A stretch of DNA of 64,000 nt. It comes from Mycolicibacterium gadium. Lineage in GTDB: Bacteria > Actinomycetota > Actinomycetes > Mycobacteriales > Mycobacteriaceae. The notes under the pieces are model-generated. The model saw only the letters and a program-made list of their open reading frames with translations, was not told the DNA's origin and made no database searches. Numbering within the stretch: position 1 is the stretch's first letter; every line of letters begins with the position of its first letter. A program made the translations under genes and the position numbers. Positions 32,057-40,287 of the stretch are shown in pieces. The stretch lies in NCBI RefSeq assembly GCF_010728925.1, contig NZ_AP022608.1, positions 496,001 through 560,000 on the forward strand, read 5' to 3'.

Positions 32057-32685
32057 TGGTGGTGGACGACCATCCGATCTGGCGGGACGCCGTGGCCCGC
32101 GATCTCGCCGAGGACGGATTCACCGTCGTCGCCACCGCGGACGGTGTGGCGGCGGCGCGTCGCCGGGCCGCGGTCGTGCTCCCGGATGTCGTCGTGATGG
32201 ACATGCGACTCTCCGATGGCGACGGGGCGCAGGCGACCGCGGAGGTGCTTGCGGTCTCGCCGTCTTCGCGGATCCTGGTGCTCTCCGCGTCCGATGAACG
32301 GGAAGACGTTCTGGAAGCGGTAAAGTCCGGTGCGACAGGCTATCTCGTCAAGAGTGCCTCGAAGCAGGAACTCGGTGACGCGGTGCGGGCCACCGCGGAG
32401 GGCCGGGCCGTCTTCACTCCGGGACTGGCGGGTTTGGTCCTCGGCGAGTACCGGCGCATCGCGGCGAGCCCGGAAGCAGGGCCAGCCACCCCGAGCCTCA
32501 CCGAACGGGAGACCGAGATTCTGCGGCACGTCGCGAAGGGACTGACCGCGAAGCAGATCGCCACCCGTCTCTCGTTGAGCCACCGGACTGTCGAGAACCA
32601 CGTCCAGGCCACGTTCCGCAAGCTCCAGGTGGCGAATCGGGTCGAATTGGCCCGGTACGCGATCGAACACGGCCTGGACGAGTAG
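32029..32685 (+). CDS. NarL/LuxR-family response regulator
   Basis: 218 residues. Receiver domain with acidic pair DD in VMVVDDHPIW, phospho-acceptor Asp in VVVMDMRLSDGDG and Lys in GYLVKSAS; C-terminal LuxR helix-turn-helix LTERETEILRHVAKGLTAKQIA. Start ATG 32029 overlaps the kinase gene; GTG 32053, which forms GTGA with the kinase stop, is an alternative. Cognate partner of the preceding kinase and a likely regulator of this transporter operon and perhaps of the dps gene. Confidence 0.88.
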   Translation: MGADSTPTVMVVDDHPIWRDAVARDLAEDGFTVVATADGVAAARRRAAVVLPDVVVMDMRLSDGDGAQATAEVLAVSPSSRILVLSASDEREDVLEAVKSGATGYLVKSASKQELGDAVRATAEGRAVFTPGLAGLVLGEYRRIAASPEAGPATPSLTERETEILRHVAKGLTAKQIATRLSLSHRTVENHVQATFRKLQVANRVELARYAIEHGLDE

Positions 32686-32721
32686 TCCTACTCATCCGCA
32701 AGCAGTGATCCGGCTGCCACG

Positions 32722-34533
32722 ATGTCAGTCATGACCGAACAACGCGCCCTCATCGCTCGCGTCTCCGCCGATTTCTCGGCGATATCGCAGTACATGGCGA
32801 GGGTATCGGCAGACCTCAGCGCACTGGACCGCCTGCTGTCCGAAGAGCCGCAGCCGGCTGTGGTCGCACCACCGGTAGCACAACCGGTGGCCCAACCCCA
32901 GCCCTATCCGGTGCCGTACGGGCCGCAGTACCAGTACCCGCTGCACGTCCAGACACCTGCCACGCCACCGGCCTACCCGGCGCCTCCGGTGGCGCAGAAG
33001 CCGCCGCGCGATGAGGGGTGGATCGGCAAGCTGCTCGCCGTCGCGGGGGTGGCCGTCACGTTGATCGGGGTCGTGCTGCTGGTCGTGCTGGCCGCACAGG
33101 CAGGCATTCTGCGTCCCGAGATCCGGGTGGCCGGCGGTGCGTTGCTGGCCGGCGCGCTGGTTGGGGTAGGCGCCTGGCTGTACCGGCGGCCCGGTGGCCG
33201 AGTCGGCGCCATCGCCCTGGCCGCGACCGGTGTCGCCGCGGCCTACATCGACGTCATCGCGGTGACGACCATCTACGGCTGGGTGTCGGCGCCCGTCGGC
33301 CTCGTCACCGCCGCGATCATCGGCGGCGGTGGGCTGACCTTGGCCCGGCAGTGGGACTCACAGCAGCTCGGTGTGCTGGTACTGGTCCCGCTGATCGTGC
33401 TGGCACCCGTGGTGACCGACGGTGTCACCCTGGTGCTCGTTGGCTTCATGCTGGCGCTCGCCGCCGCGTCGCTACCGGTGCAGCTGGGCAAGGATTGGAT
33501 CTGGCTGCACTGTGCGCGCATCGCCGCCAGCACATTGCCGTTGCTCATCGCCCTACTGGCCTTGCACTTCGACGACCGGCGCGACCTGTGGTTGGTGGGG
33601 GCATGCGCCATCGCGGCGGGGCTGGCCGTGGTCGCCGCGCTGATCCTGTTGCCCCGGACCACCAATCGTGTGTTGATGGCGCTGGTGACCGGCGCGGGTG
33701 TACTGCCCGTGCTGTGCGTGGCGTTGGTTGCCGACCGGGTGGTCGCCGCTTTGATGGCGGGCGTCGTGGCGGCGACGTTCCTGGCGATCGTGCTCATCGG
33801 TAACCGCGTGACCGGTGTCGACGGCGCGGTGCGGCCGATCTGGGCTGCACTGTCGGCGATCTCGGCGACGATCGCGGTGCTGGTCGCGTTCGACGGTTAC
33901 GTCGCAGGTCCGATCCTGCTGGCCATGGCCATCGTCGTGGCCGTCGCCGCGCGTCATGAGGCGACTGCGCGGTGGGTCGCGCTCGGCCTGGCCGGCGTCG
34001 GTGCCGCGTTCTATCTCGGCTACGCACCGCCCAGCTCGCTGATATACGCCACCGAAACCCATACCGCGGCAGCGGTGTCCACGCTGATCGCCAGCCTGCT
34101 GTTGATCGCGTTCGCCGTGGTGATCGTGTGGACGCTCGACGGTTCCGATTCGGCTATGTGGGCGGGGGCGGCTGCGGTTGCCACGTATGCGATCACCACC
34201 TTCACCGTCACCGCAGGGGTGCTGATCGGTGGCGAAGAGCGCGGTTTCTTCGCTGGGCACATGGCCGCGACGATCTGCTGGATCGTGATGGCGGCCGCCC
34301 TGCTCATCTACGCCGCGCGGTTACCACGAGCTACTCGATCGTTGCCGATCGGCGGGGGATTGGCGCTCGTGGGGGCGGCGATGGCCAAGCTCTTCCTGTT
34401 CGACCTCGGCACCCTGGACGGCATCTTCCGGGTTGCGGTGTTCATCGTCGTCGGCCTGATACTGCTGGGTATGGGCGCCGGCTATGCTCGCCTGCTCGAC
34501 AAGCAGGACCAGCAACAAGACACCACGTTGTGA
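32722..34533 (+). CDS. DUF2339 polytopic membrane protein
   Basis: 603 residues. A short N-terminal helix with repeated heptads (RVSADFSAISQYMARVSADL) and a Pro/Gln/Tyr linker precede roughly 16-18 predicted transmembrane helices, typical of DUF2339. Function is not established. ATG 32722 and ATG 32731 are both possible starts. It follows the response regulator by 36 bp on the same strand, so it may be in its operon or regulon. Confidence 0.78.
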   Translation: MSVMTEQRALIARVSADFSAISQYMARVSADLSALDRLLSEEPQPAVVAPPVAQPVAQPQPYPVPYGPQYQYPLHVQTPATPPAYPAPPVAQKPPRDEGWIGKLLAVAGVAVTLIGVVLLVVLAAQAGILRPEIRVAGGALLAGALVGVGAWLYRRPGGRVGAIALAATGVAAAYIDVIAVTTIYGWVSAPVGLVTAAIIGGGGLTLARQWDSQQLGVLVLVPLIVLAPVVTDGVTLVLVGFMLALAAASLPVQLGKDWIWLHCARIAASTLPLLIALLALHFDDRRDLWLVGACAIAAGLAVVAALILLPRTTNRVLMALVTGAGVLPVLCVALVADRVVAALMAGVVAATFLAIVLIGNRVTGVDGAVRPIWAALSAISATIAVLVAFDGYVAGPILLAMAIVVAVAARHEATARWVALGLAGVGAAFYLGYAPPSSLIYATETHTAAAVSTLIASLLLIAFAVVIVWTLDGSDSAMWAGAAAVATYAITTFTVTAGVLIGGEERGFFAGHMAATICWIVMAAALLIYAARLPRATRSLPIGGGLALVGAAMAKLFLFDLGTLDGIFRVAVFIVVGLILLGMGAGYARLLDKQDQQQDTTL

Positions 34534-34547
34534 GCATAGTCACGGCA

Positions 34548-34569
34548 TAATCTGGAGTCATTCCAGATT
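34548..34569 (+). promoter_or_regulatory. palindromic operator over a putative dps promoter
   Basis: AATCTGGA (34549-34556) and TCCAGATT (34562-34569) form a perfect 8-bp inverted repeat with a 5-bp spacer. It overlaps TAATCT (34548-34553), a possible -10, and ends 20 bp before the dps ATG. This layout fits a repressor operator. The regulator is unknown; it does not match the SOS, KstR, CRP or IdeR consensus. Confidence 0.5.
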
Positions 34570-34588
34570 GGCAGACGTTGACTGGAGC

Positions 34589-35077
34589 ATGGGTACACAA
34601 CGACGCACTGACACAGACGTACACGGATTCCAGGCATCGGCGGAGCTGAGCAAGAACCTCCAGCGGGTCCTGGTCGACCTGATCGAGCTGCACCTGCAGG
34701 GCAAGCAGGCACATTGGAACGTCGTCGGTACCAACTTCCGCGACCTACACCTGCAGCTCGACGAGGTCGTTGACTTCGCGCGCGAGGCCAGCGACACCGT
34801 GGCGGAGCGAATGCGGGCGCTGTGGGCTGTGCCGGACGGCCGGTCGGATACCGTCACCGCGGGCACCACACTGCCGCAGTTCCCGCCCTACGAACACAGC
34901 ACCGACGAGGTCGTCGACCTGATCACCGATCGCATCTACGCGGCTGTCGACACCCTGCGCAGTGTGCATGACGCGGTGGATGCCGAGGATCCCAGCACCG
35001 CCGATATTCTGCACCAGCTCATCGATGGTCTGGAAAAGCTGGCATGGCTCATCAAGTCGGAGAACCGCAAGGTCTAG
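34589..35077 (+). CDS. dps: Dps-family DNA-protection ferritin (Dps2-like)
   Basis: 162 residues, four-helix ferritin-like protein that oxidises and stores iron and shields DNA in starvation. Ferroxidase residues are in KQAHWNVVGTNFRDLHLQ and DEVVDFAREASDTVAER (His-His-Asp-Glu pattern). Start ATG 34589 has GGAG just upstream; the open frame reaches back to 34484, inside the preceding gene. Length and neighbourhood resemble the second M. smegmatis Dps (MSMEG_3242), from memory. A palindromic operator-like sequence lies upstream. Confidence 0.88.
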   Translation: MGTQRRTDTDVHGFQASAELSKNLQRVLVDLIELHLQGKQAHWNVVGTNFRDLHLQLDEVVDFAREASDTVAERMRALWAVPDGRSDTVTAGTTLPQFPPYEHSTDEVVDLITDRIYAAVDTLRSVHDAVDAEDPSTADILHQLIDGLEKLAWLIKSENRKV

Positions 35078-35101
35078 GCCCACGGGCACCCCGCGCTCAG
35101 C

Positions 35102-36391
35102 CTATGAACGACCCGCGGCCGCGCCCTGTTCTACCGCGCTTCGGACGGCATCGTCGTCACGACGCGCGACCAGGTACCAGGTGTGCATGACGCCCTTGCC
35201 CTTGATGTCGACCCCACCGCGTTCTTCGAGTACGAAATCGTGGTTCAGGCGTTCGTACACGTCCTGCGGCACCTGGATCCGGCCCTCGACATCCGTGGTT
35301 TCCATGCGCGACGCGACGTTCACGGCGTCACCCCAGACGTCGTAGAAGAACTTGCGCGCGCCGACGACACCCGCCACCACCGGCCCGGCCGCCAGGCCGA
35401 TTCGTAGCGGCACCGCACGTCCGTTCGGGTCTTTGAGATCGGCGACGGCCTCGGCCATGTCCAATGCCAGGCATGCCAACGCCTCAATGTGGTCGGGCCG
35501 TGGCTCGGGCACTCCACTGACGACCATGTACGAGTCGCCGCTGGTCTTGACCTTCTCCAGACCGTGTTTGTCGACCAGGAGATCGAGGTCGGTGTAGAGC
35601 CGGTCCAGGAACCGCACGAGGTCGCTCGGCGTGGTGTCGCTTGCACGTTTGGTGTAGTCGGCGATGTCCGCGAACAGGATCGAGGCGTCGTCGTACTTGT
35701 CGGCGATGATGTTTCGCGACGGATCCTTGAGCCGCTCGGCGATGGACGCCGGCAGGATGTTGGTCAGCAGTTGCTCGGATCGCTCGTACTCCGCCTCCAT
35801 CGCCTCTCGGGTGCGGCGTAGCTCGCGCAGCGCGAACCAGATGGTCGCGACCACGAGGATCCACGCTGTGATCACCGTCAGCGTGAACGAGACCTTGAAC
35901 GCCCACGGCGGTTGGGTCCCGGTGTCGTTGGGCACGAAGAATTCGAGCAGGACCACCGTCGCGGCGCCGATAGCGGCCAGTATGGAGGCCAGGACAATGT
36001 GGTCGGAACCGAGAATCACCAGCACGATGGCTGCGGCCACGACGAAATAGAACTGCAGCCCCGAACCCGTGCCCAGATAGACGCACAGCACCGTGATGGT
36101 GAAGTACGAGATCACGAAAAACACCACGGGAGCGACGAGTTCGCCCATGCCGCACAATCGCGGGATCATCACGAAGATTGCCGCGCTGCCCAAGTTGAGG
36201 ACGGTGACCCACCAGTCCTGACCGATCAACAATCCCTGGATGCCGAAGAACGCGCTGATCGCGGCACTGATCATTGCGGTCACGTCTAGCACGCGTCGGC
36301 GCCGGGATGCGCGCTCAGAAAGGAGGCGGGTGCGCCCGGGGCCGCGCCGTTCCACGGCCACGTCGGGCACGCAGACCGGCCGGCCTCTCAT
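35102..36391 (-). CDS. cya: membrane-anchored class III adenylate cyclase (Rv1625c-type)
   Basis: 429 residues from ATG 36391: a cytoplasmic N-terminus, six transmembrane helices, a linker ending SEQLLTNILPASIAERLKDP, and one class III catalytic domain. Metal Asp is in ILFADIADYTKRA, substrate Lys and second metal Asp in KTSGDSYMVV, and Asp/Asn/Arg in FYDVWGDAVNVASRM, so all catalytic classes are present. It must dimerise to make cAMP from ATP. Sequence and position before pdtaR match M. tuberculosis Rv1625c. Earlier starts back to 36520 extend into atypical sequence. Confidence 0.93.
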   Translation of the reverse strand: MRGRPVCVPDVAVERRGPGRTRLLSERASRRRRVLDVTAMISAAISAFFGIQGLLIGQDWWVTVLNLGSAAIFVMIPRLCGMGELVAPVVFFVISYFTITVLCVYLGTGSGLQFYFVVAAAIVLVILGSDHIVLASILAAIGAATVVLLEFFVPNDTGTQPPWAFKVSFTLTVITAWILVVATIWFALRELRRTREAMEAEYERSEQLLTNILPASIAERLKDPSRNIIADKYDDASILFADIADYTKRASDTTPSDLVRFLDRLYTDLDLLVDKHGLEKVKTSGDSYMVVSGVPEPRPDHIEALACLALDMAEAVADLKDPNGRAVPLRIGLAAGPVVAGVVGARKFFYDVWGDAVNVASRMETTDVEGRIQVPQDVYERLNHDFVLEERGGVDIKGKGVMHTWYLVARRDDDAVRSAVEQGAAAGRS

Positions 36392-36520
36392 CGCCACAAC
36401 CCGAAGCCTAACTCCGAATTGGTAGCTACCTGCGGTTTTCGGGCGTGCAGGAGAGGAGTTGCGGCGCGTTCGTTTTGTGGCCTCTTGGTTTTGCTTCTCG
36501 GACGCGCGACTCGGAGTCAA

Positions 36521-36715
36521 TTAGTTTGCCTGGGCACTACTGGACCCAACATCCTCGCGGCGGCCGATATGCAATACGACGCAATAGAACTTCGACCCAC
36601 CTGTCGTGATCCCGTACGAGATTCGAAGCGATGCGATAAATTCATCCGCACGTGCAATGAAGTGCTCGTCGCGCCGGAGGTTGCCGTGGACTTTATGACC
36701 ATCCGGAATCGTCAC
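36521..36715 (-). CDS. possible small protein, unknown
   Basis: 64 codons from GTG 36715. The product has a balanced composition (HKVHGNLRRDEHFIARADEF; FYCVVLHIGRRED), unlike the Arg/Ala-rich shadow frames common in this genome, which is the only reason to list it. I recognise no family, no clear ribosome site and no neighbour with which it pairs. It could equally be a decayed fragment. Confidence 0.25.
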   Translation of the reverse strand: MTIPDGHKVHGNLRRDEHFIARADEFIASLRISYGITTGGSKFYCVVLHIGRREDVGSSSAQAN

Positions 36716-36857
36716 GTCAACAATTTGCTACTGCTACGGGGCTGCGCGTGGTGGCTCTGGCCCAGCTTGGATGGCTTGGCCGACGGCGGTGACTGCGGGG
36801 AAGCCGCAACGTGTCGCTCGTCTCAGAACGCTTCATCGCAGCATAGAACGAGGGGTA

Positions 36858-36892
36858 CCTGCTGCGGATCACATAATGTGGTCCGCAGCAGG
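36858..36892 (-). other. 35-nt near-perfect hairpin
   Basis: CCTGCTGCGGA (36858-36868) is the exact reverse complement of TCCGCAGCAGG (36882-36892), and the 13 central bases pair further (TCACA/TGTGG with one T-G wobble), leaving a TAA loop: 16 pairs in 35 nt. It lies 55 nt beyond the 3' end of the minus-strand tRNA. It could be that gene's terminator, although no T-tract follows on the minus strand, or a protein-binding palindrome. Confidence 0.5.
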
Positions 36893-36946
36893 GCTGCGCA
36901 TATACGGCGACTGACCTGCCATCCCGAGCGGTTGGAGTGTGCTGAG

Positions 36947-37020
36947 TGCCCTCGGTGAGACTCGAACTCACACTGGACGGGTTTTGAATCCGTTTCCTCT
37001 GCCAATTGGGATACGAGGGC
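36947..37020 (-). tRNA. tRNA with CAA anticodon (Leu by codon), short variable loop
   Basis: A 74-nt cloverleaf on the minus strand: acceptor GCCCTCG/CGAGGGC (7 pairs), D-loop with AATTGGCA, anticodon loop TTCAAAA with CAA at positions 34-36, variable loop of 5 nt (CCAGT), T arm GTGAG-TTCGAGT-CTCAC, discriminator A, no encoded CCA. CAA reads the leucine codon UUG. Leucine tRNAs normally have a long class II variable arm, which is absent here, and positions 31-39 are an A-C mismatch. It lies just upstream of pdtaR on the opposite strand. Confidence 0.8.
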
Positions 37021-37108
37021 GTTCGCGCGTCGGCAACGCAGCGGCTTTCCACCATAGAGGATGCCCCCGAGGTCGCTGATCGCGGCCGCTACCGCCACAA
37101 TGTCTTGC

Positions 37109-37741
37109 ATGGCAGTTCCTCCCGAGTCACCGAACGGCAACGAGAAACCACGACGCGTTCTCGTCGCCGAAGACGAAGCCCTCATCCGGATGGACCTGGC
37201 CGAGATGCTGCGCGAAGAGGGTTACGAAATCGTCGGCGAGGCCGGCGACGGGCAGGAGGCCGTCGACCTGGCCGAGAGCCTGAAGCCCGACCTCGTGATC
37301 ATGGACGTGAAGATGCCTCGTCGCGACGGTATCGATGCCGCATCGGAGATCGCGGGCAAGCGGATCGCTCCGATCGTCATTCTCACCGCGTTCAGTCAGC
37401 GCGAGCTCGTCGAGCGGGCCCGCGACGCCGGCGCCATGGCGTATCTGGTCAAGCCTTTCAACATCAACGACCTCATTCCGGCAATCGAGGTGGCGGTGAG
37501 TCGTTTCAGTGAAATCGCCGCACTGGAGCATGAAGTCGCCGAACTGTCGGATCGGTTGGAAACCCGAAAACTGGTCGAGCGCGCGAAGGGTTTGCTGCAA
37601 GCCAACCAGGGTATGACAGAGCCTGAGGCGTTCAAGTGGATTCAGCGCGCGGCGATGGATCGCCGCACCACCATGAAGCGCGTCGCTGAGGTCGTGCTGG
37701 AGACCCTTGACACGCCCACCGACACGTCCCCGTCGAACTAG
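37109..37741 (+). CDS. pdtaR: ANTAR response regulator PdtaR
   Basis: 210 residues. Receiver domain with acidic pocket (VLVAEDEALIRMDLAEM), phospho-acceptor Asp in LVIMDVKMPRRDGIDAASE, conserved Lys in MAYLVKPFNINDL; C-terminal ANTAR RNA-binding domain (LETRKLVERAKGLLQANQGM ... AFKWIQRAAMDRRTTMKRVAE). It is phosphorylated by PdtaS-type kinases and binds ANTAR hairpins to control terminators. The sequence is close to M. tuberculosis Rv1626. ATG 37109 is chosen by homology; the frame opens at 37061. Confidence 0.95.
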   Translation: MAVPPESPNGNEKPRRVLVAEDEALIRMDLAEMLREEGYEIVGEAGDGQEAVDLAESLKPDLVIMDVKMPRRDGIDAASEIAGKRIAPIVILTAFSQRELVERARDAGAMAYLVKPFNINDLIPAIEVAVSRFSEIAALEHEVAELSDRLETRKLVERAKGLLQANQGMTEPEAFKWIQRAAMDRRTTMKRVAEVVLETLDTPTDTSPSN

Positions 37742-37940
37742 CGATCACCCCGGGCCACCGTTAATTGTTCGTTTCCGACGCCGCAGTTTGGCCCGATTGC
37801 CCACCAGATCGACACGGTCCCTTCGTCAACATCACGCACTGCCGCCATGTGTTGGCTATGGTCGTCCCGAAGCATCGCCGACCGCGCCGACCTGGGCAGG
37901 GCCGATGATGCCGACGAAAACATAAACCCGGAGGTGAAGC

Positions 37941-39158
37941 GTGCGCGGTCGCGTGGCACGGAAAGCATTTGCTATCGGTAGCGCAAGTTTGGTCGTGCTC
38001 GGCATAGCCGGCTGCCAACAACAATCCGAGCCGAGCGAGGACGGCGCGGCACCCACTGACCTGAAGATCGTCGAACAGGTCCAGATCGACGAAAACGGCA
38101 CCGAGGTCAAGCCTCCCGAAGGTGTGACGCCGCTCGATCCCGCCGGTGACGGCAACGCACAGTGCCCGCCGGTGTCCCTGGCCATGGCGGGCGCGCTGAA
38201 CGGGCCGGATGCCGCGCTGGGCATCAACATCAAGAACGGCATCCAGCTCGCCGTCGACCAGCACAACGCCGCCAACAAGGGCTGCCAGGTGCAGTTGAAG
38301 ACGTTCGACACCGAAGGTGATCCGCAGAAGGCCACCCAGGTCGCACCGCAGATCATCAACGACGCCTTCACCATCGGCCTGATCGGACCGGCCTTCTCCG
38401 GCGAGACCAACGCCACCGGCGACGTGTTCAACCAGGCCGGCCTGGTTGCCGCCACGGCGTCGGCCACCAACGTCACGCTCTCGGAGAAGGGATGGAAGAC
38501 CTTCTTCCGCGGGCTGGCCAACGACGGCGTGCAGGGGCCATCGGTTGCCAATTACATGAAGAACGCGCTCGGATTCCAGAAGGTCTGTGTGGTCGACGAC
38601 AGCACCGACTACGGGCTGGGCTTGGCCCAGGCCATCCGGGAGACGCTCGGTCCGGTCGCGGACTCCTCGTGCAACATCTCCGTGAAGAAGGGCGACAAGG
38701 ATTTCTCGGCCGCGGTCACGCAGATCAAGGGCGCTGCTCCGGACGGGGTGTTCTTCAGCGGGTACTACGCCGAGGCGGCTCCGCTCGTTCAACAGCTCAA
38801 GGACGGCGGCTTCGAGGGCACGTTCGTCAGCGGCGACGGCACCAAGGACCCGGAGTTCGTCAAGCAGGCAGGTGAGTCGTCCAAGGACGCCGTCCTGTCC
38901 TGCCCGTGCGGACCAGCCACCGGAAAATTCGCCGAGGAGTACACGAAGGCGTTCAACCAGGAGCCTGGCACGTACAGTGTCGAGGGTTACGATCTCGGCG
39001 CGATCATGCTGAAGGGCATCGACTCCGGCAAGATCACGCGGCCAGACCTGCTGGAGTTCGTGCGTACGTACGACGGCCAGGGCGTCGGCCGCAGATACCA
39101 GTGGAGTCCCACCGGTGAACTGACAACCACGTTGATCTGGATGTACAAGGTCCAGTAG
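37941..39158 (+). CDS. branched-chain amino-acid ABC transporter, substrate-binding lipoprotein
   Basis: 405 residues. Lipobox VLGIAGCQ within the first 25 residues, then a periplasmic-binding fold of the Leu/Ile/Val family (VSLAMAGALNGPDAALGINI; AVDQHNAANKGCQVQLKTFD). It probably captures branched-chain or related amino acids for LivHMGF. The GTG start has GGAGGTG 5 nt upstream. 199 bases separate it from pdtaR; they hold the presumed promoter, but I see no confident -10/-35 pair. The next gene follows after 82 bp. Confidence 0.9.
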   Translation: MRGRVARKAFAIGSASLVVLGIAGCQQQSEPSEDGAAPTDLKIVEQVQIDENGTEVKPPEGVTPLDPAGDGNAQCPPVSLAMAGALNGPDAALGINIKNGIQLAVDQHNAANKGCQVQLKTFDTEGDPQKATQVAPQIINDAFTIGLIGPAFSGETNATGDVFNQAGLVAATASATNVTLSEKGWKTFFRGLANDGVQGPSVANYMKNALGFQKVCVVDDSTDYGLGLAQAIRETLGPVADSSCNISVKKGDKDFSAAVTQIKGAAPDGVFFSGYYAEAAPLVQQLKDGGFEGTFVSGDGTKDPEFVKQAGESSKDAVLSCPCGPATGKFAEEYTKAFNQEPGTYSVEGYDLGAIMLKGIDSGKITRPDLLEFVRTYDGQGVGRRYQWSPTGELTTTLIWMYKVQ

Positions 39159-39240
39159 GAAGCTGCTCGAGACGCGTCCGAGGCCCAGGGCTCGGGCGCG
39201 TTCTCGTTCGCACGGTGATTTTTGCAAGGAGCCGCCGCCG

Positions 39241-40287
39241 GTGATTTCCCAGTGCGTGGATCACGGAGCCCAGTACGCCTGTCTGGCCGCGAACATCAAC
39301 TTCAATCTCGACGGCCTGCGAAATGGCTTCTGGCAGTTGACGATCGACGGCCTGTCCTGGGGTGCGATCTACGCTCTGGTGGCGGTCGGCTACACGCTGG
39401 TGTTCGGTGTGCTCCGTCTGATCAACTTCGCGCATTCCGAGATCTTCATGCTGGGCATGTTCGGTGCCTATTTCTGCCTCGACATCATCCTGGGGTTCAC
39501 GCCGAGCGGTAACGACTACGAGAAAGGCGTCGCGCTCACGGTGCTGTATCTCGGCGCCGCAATGCTTTTCGCGATGCTGGTTTCGGGTTCGGCGGCGGTC
39601 GGCCTGGAGTTCATCGCGTACCGGCCGCTGCGAAAACGCGGGGCGCGATCCTTGACGTTCTTGATCACGGCGATCGGTATGTCGTTCGTGCTGCAGGAGT
39701 TCGTGCATTTCGTGCTGCCCAAGCTGCTCCCGGGTTACGGCGGTAGCAACGCTCAGCAGCCGATCATCTTGATGCAGCCCAAGACTCAGTTCACGATCTT
39801 CGGCGCGACGGTCTCCAACGTCACGCTGGTGATCGTCGCCTCCGCGCTGATCTTCGCCCTACTGACCGATATGGCGATCAACCGAACCAAGTTCGGCCGG
39901 GGCATCCGCGCCGTCGCCCAGGACCCCACCACGGCGACCCTGATGGGCGTCTCGCGAGAACGCATCATCATGACGACGTTCCTGCTGGGTGGCCTGCTCG
40001 CCGGCGCGGCCGCGCTGCTTTACACGCTGAAGGTGCCGCAGGGGATCATCTACTCCGGCGGATTCCTGCTCGGCATCAAGGCGTTCTCCGCCGCCGTACT
40101 CGGTGGTATCGGCAACCTGCGGGGTGCGCTGTTGGGTGGCCTGCTGCTCGGGATCATGGAGAACTACGGGCAGGCGGTTTTCGGTACGCAGTGGCGCGAC
40201 GTGGTGGCGTTCGTCCTCCTGGTTCTGGTGCTGCTGATCCGGCCGACCGGAATACTCGGTGAAAGCCTCGGGAAGGCAAGAGCATGA
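39241..40287 (+). CDS. livH: branched-chain amino-acid ABC transporter permease LivH
   Basis: 348 residues, about eight transmembrane helices. Characteristic segments: GLSWGAIYALVAVGYTLVFG, LRLINFAHSEIFMLG, and the ATPase-contact loop GRGIRAVAQDPTTATLMGV. The GTG start has AGGAG nearby. The 47-residue N-terminus before the first helix includes two cysteines. It overlaps livM by 4 bp. Confidence 0.92.
   Translation: MISQCVDHGAQYACLAANINFNLDGLRNGFWQLTIDGLSWGAIYALVAVGYTLVFGVLRLINFAHSEIFMLGMFGAYFCLDIILGFTPSGNDYEKGVALTVLYLGAAMLFAMLVSGSAAVGLEFIAYRPLRKRGARSLTFLITAIGMSFVLQEFVHFVLPKLLPGYGGSNAQQPIILMQPKTQFTIFGATVSNVTLVIVASALIFALLTDMAINRTKFGRGIRAVAQDPTTATLMGVSRERIIMTTFLLGGLLAGAAALLYTLKVPQGIIYSGGFLLGIKAFSAAVLGGIGNLRGALLGGLLLGIMENYGQAVFGTQWRDVVAFVLLVLVLLIRPTGILGESLGKARA

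Larger units (their letters stand above)
36392..36946 (+). other. gene-poor, lower-GC gap between cya and a tRNA
   Basis: About 555 bases with visibly lower GC than the flanks. The longest open frame (plus strand, 36419-36958) is cysteine-rich and runs into the tRNA, so I do not call it. One small minus-strand frame and a strong hairpin are listed separately. Otherwise I see no recognisable gene. A gap beside a tRNA with foreign composition may be the scar of an integrated element, but I found no direct repeat of the tRNA 3' end. Confidence 0.45.

Noticed and set aside
36419..36958. 179-codon plus-strand frame in the cya-tRNA gap
   Set aside because: Cysteine-rich atypical composition, runs into the tRNA gene, no ribosome site and no family resemblance.
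36947..36970. Integrase attachment site at the tRNA 3' end
   Set aside because: No second copy of the tRNA 3' sequence and no integrase gene could be found in the adjacent gap.
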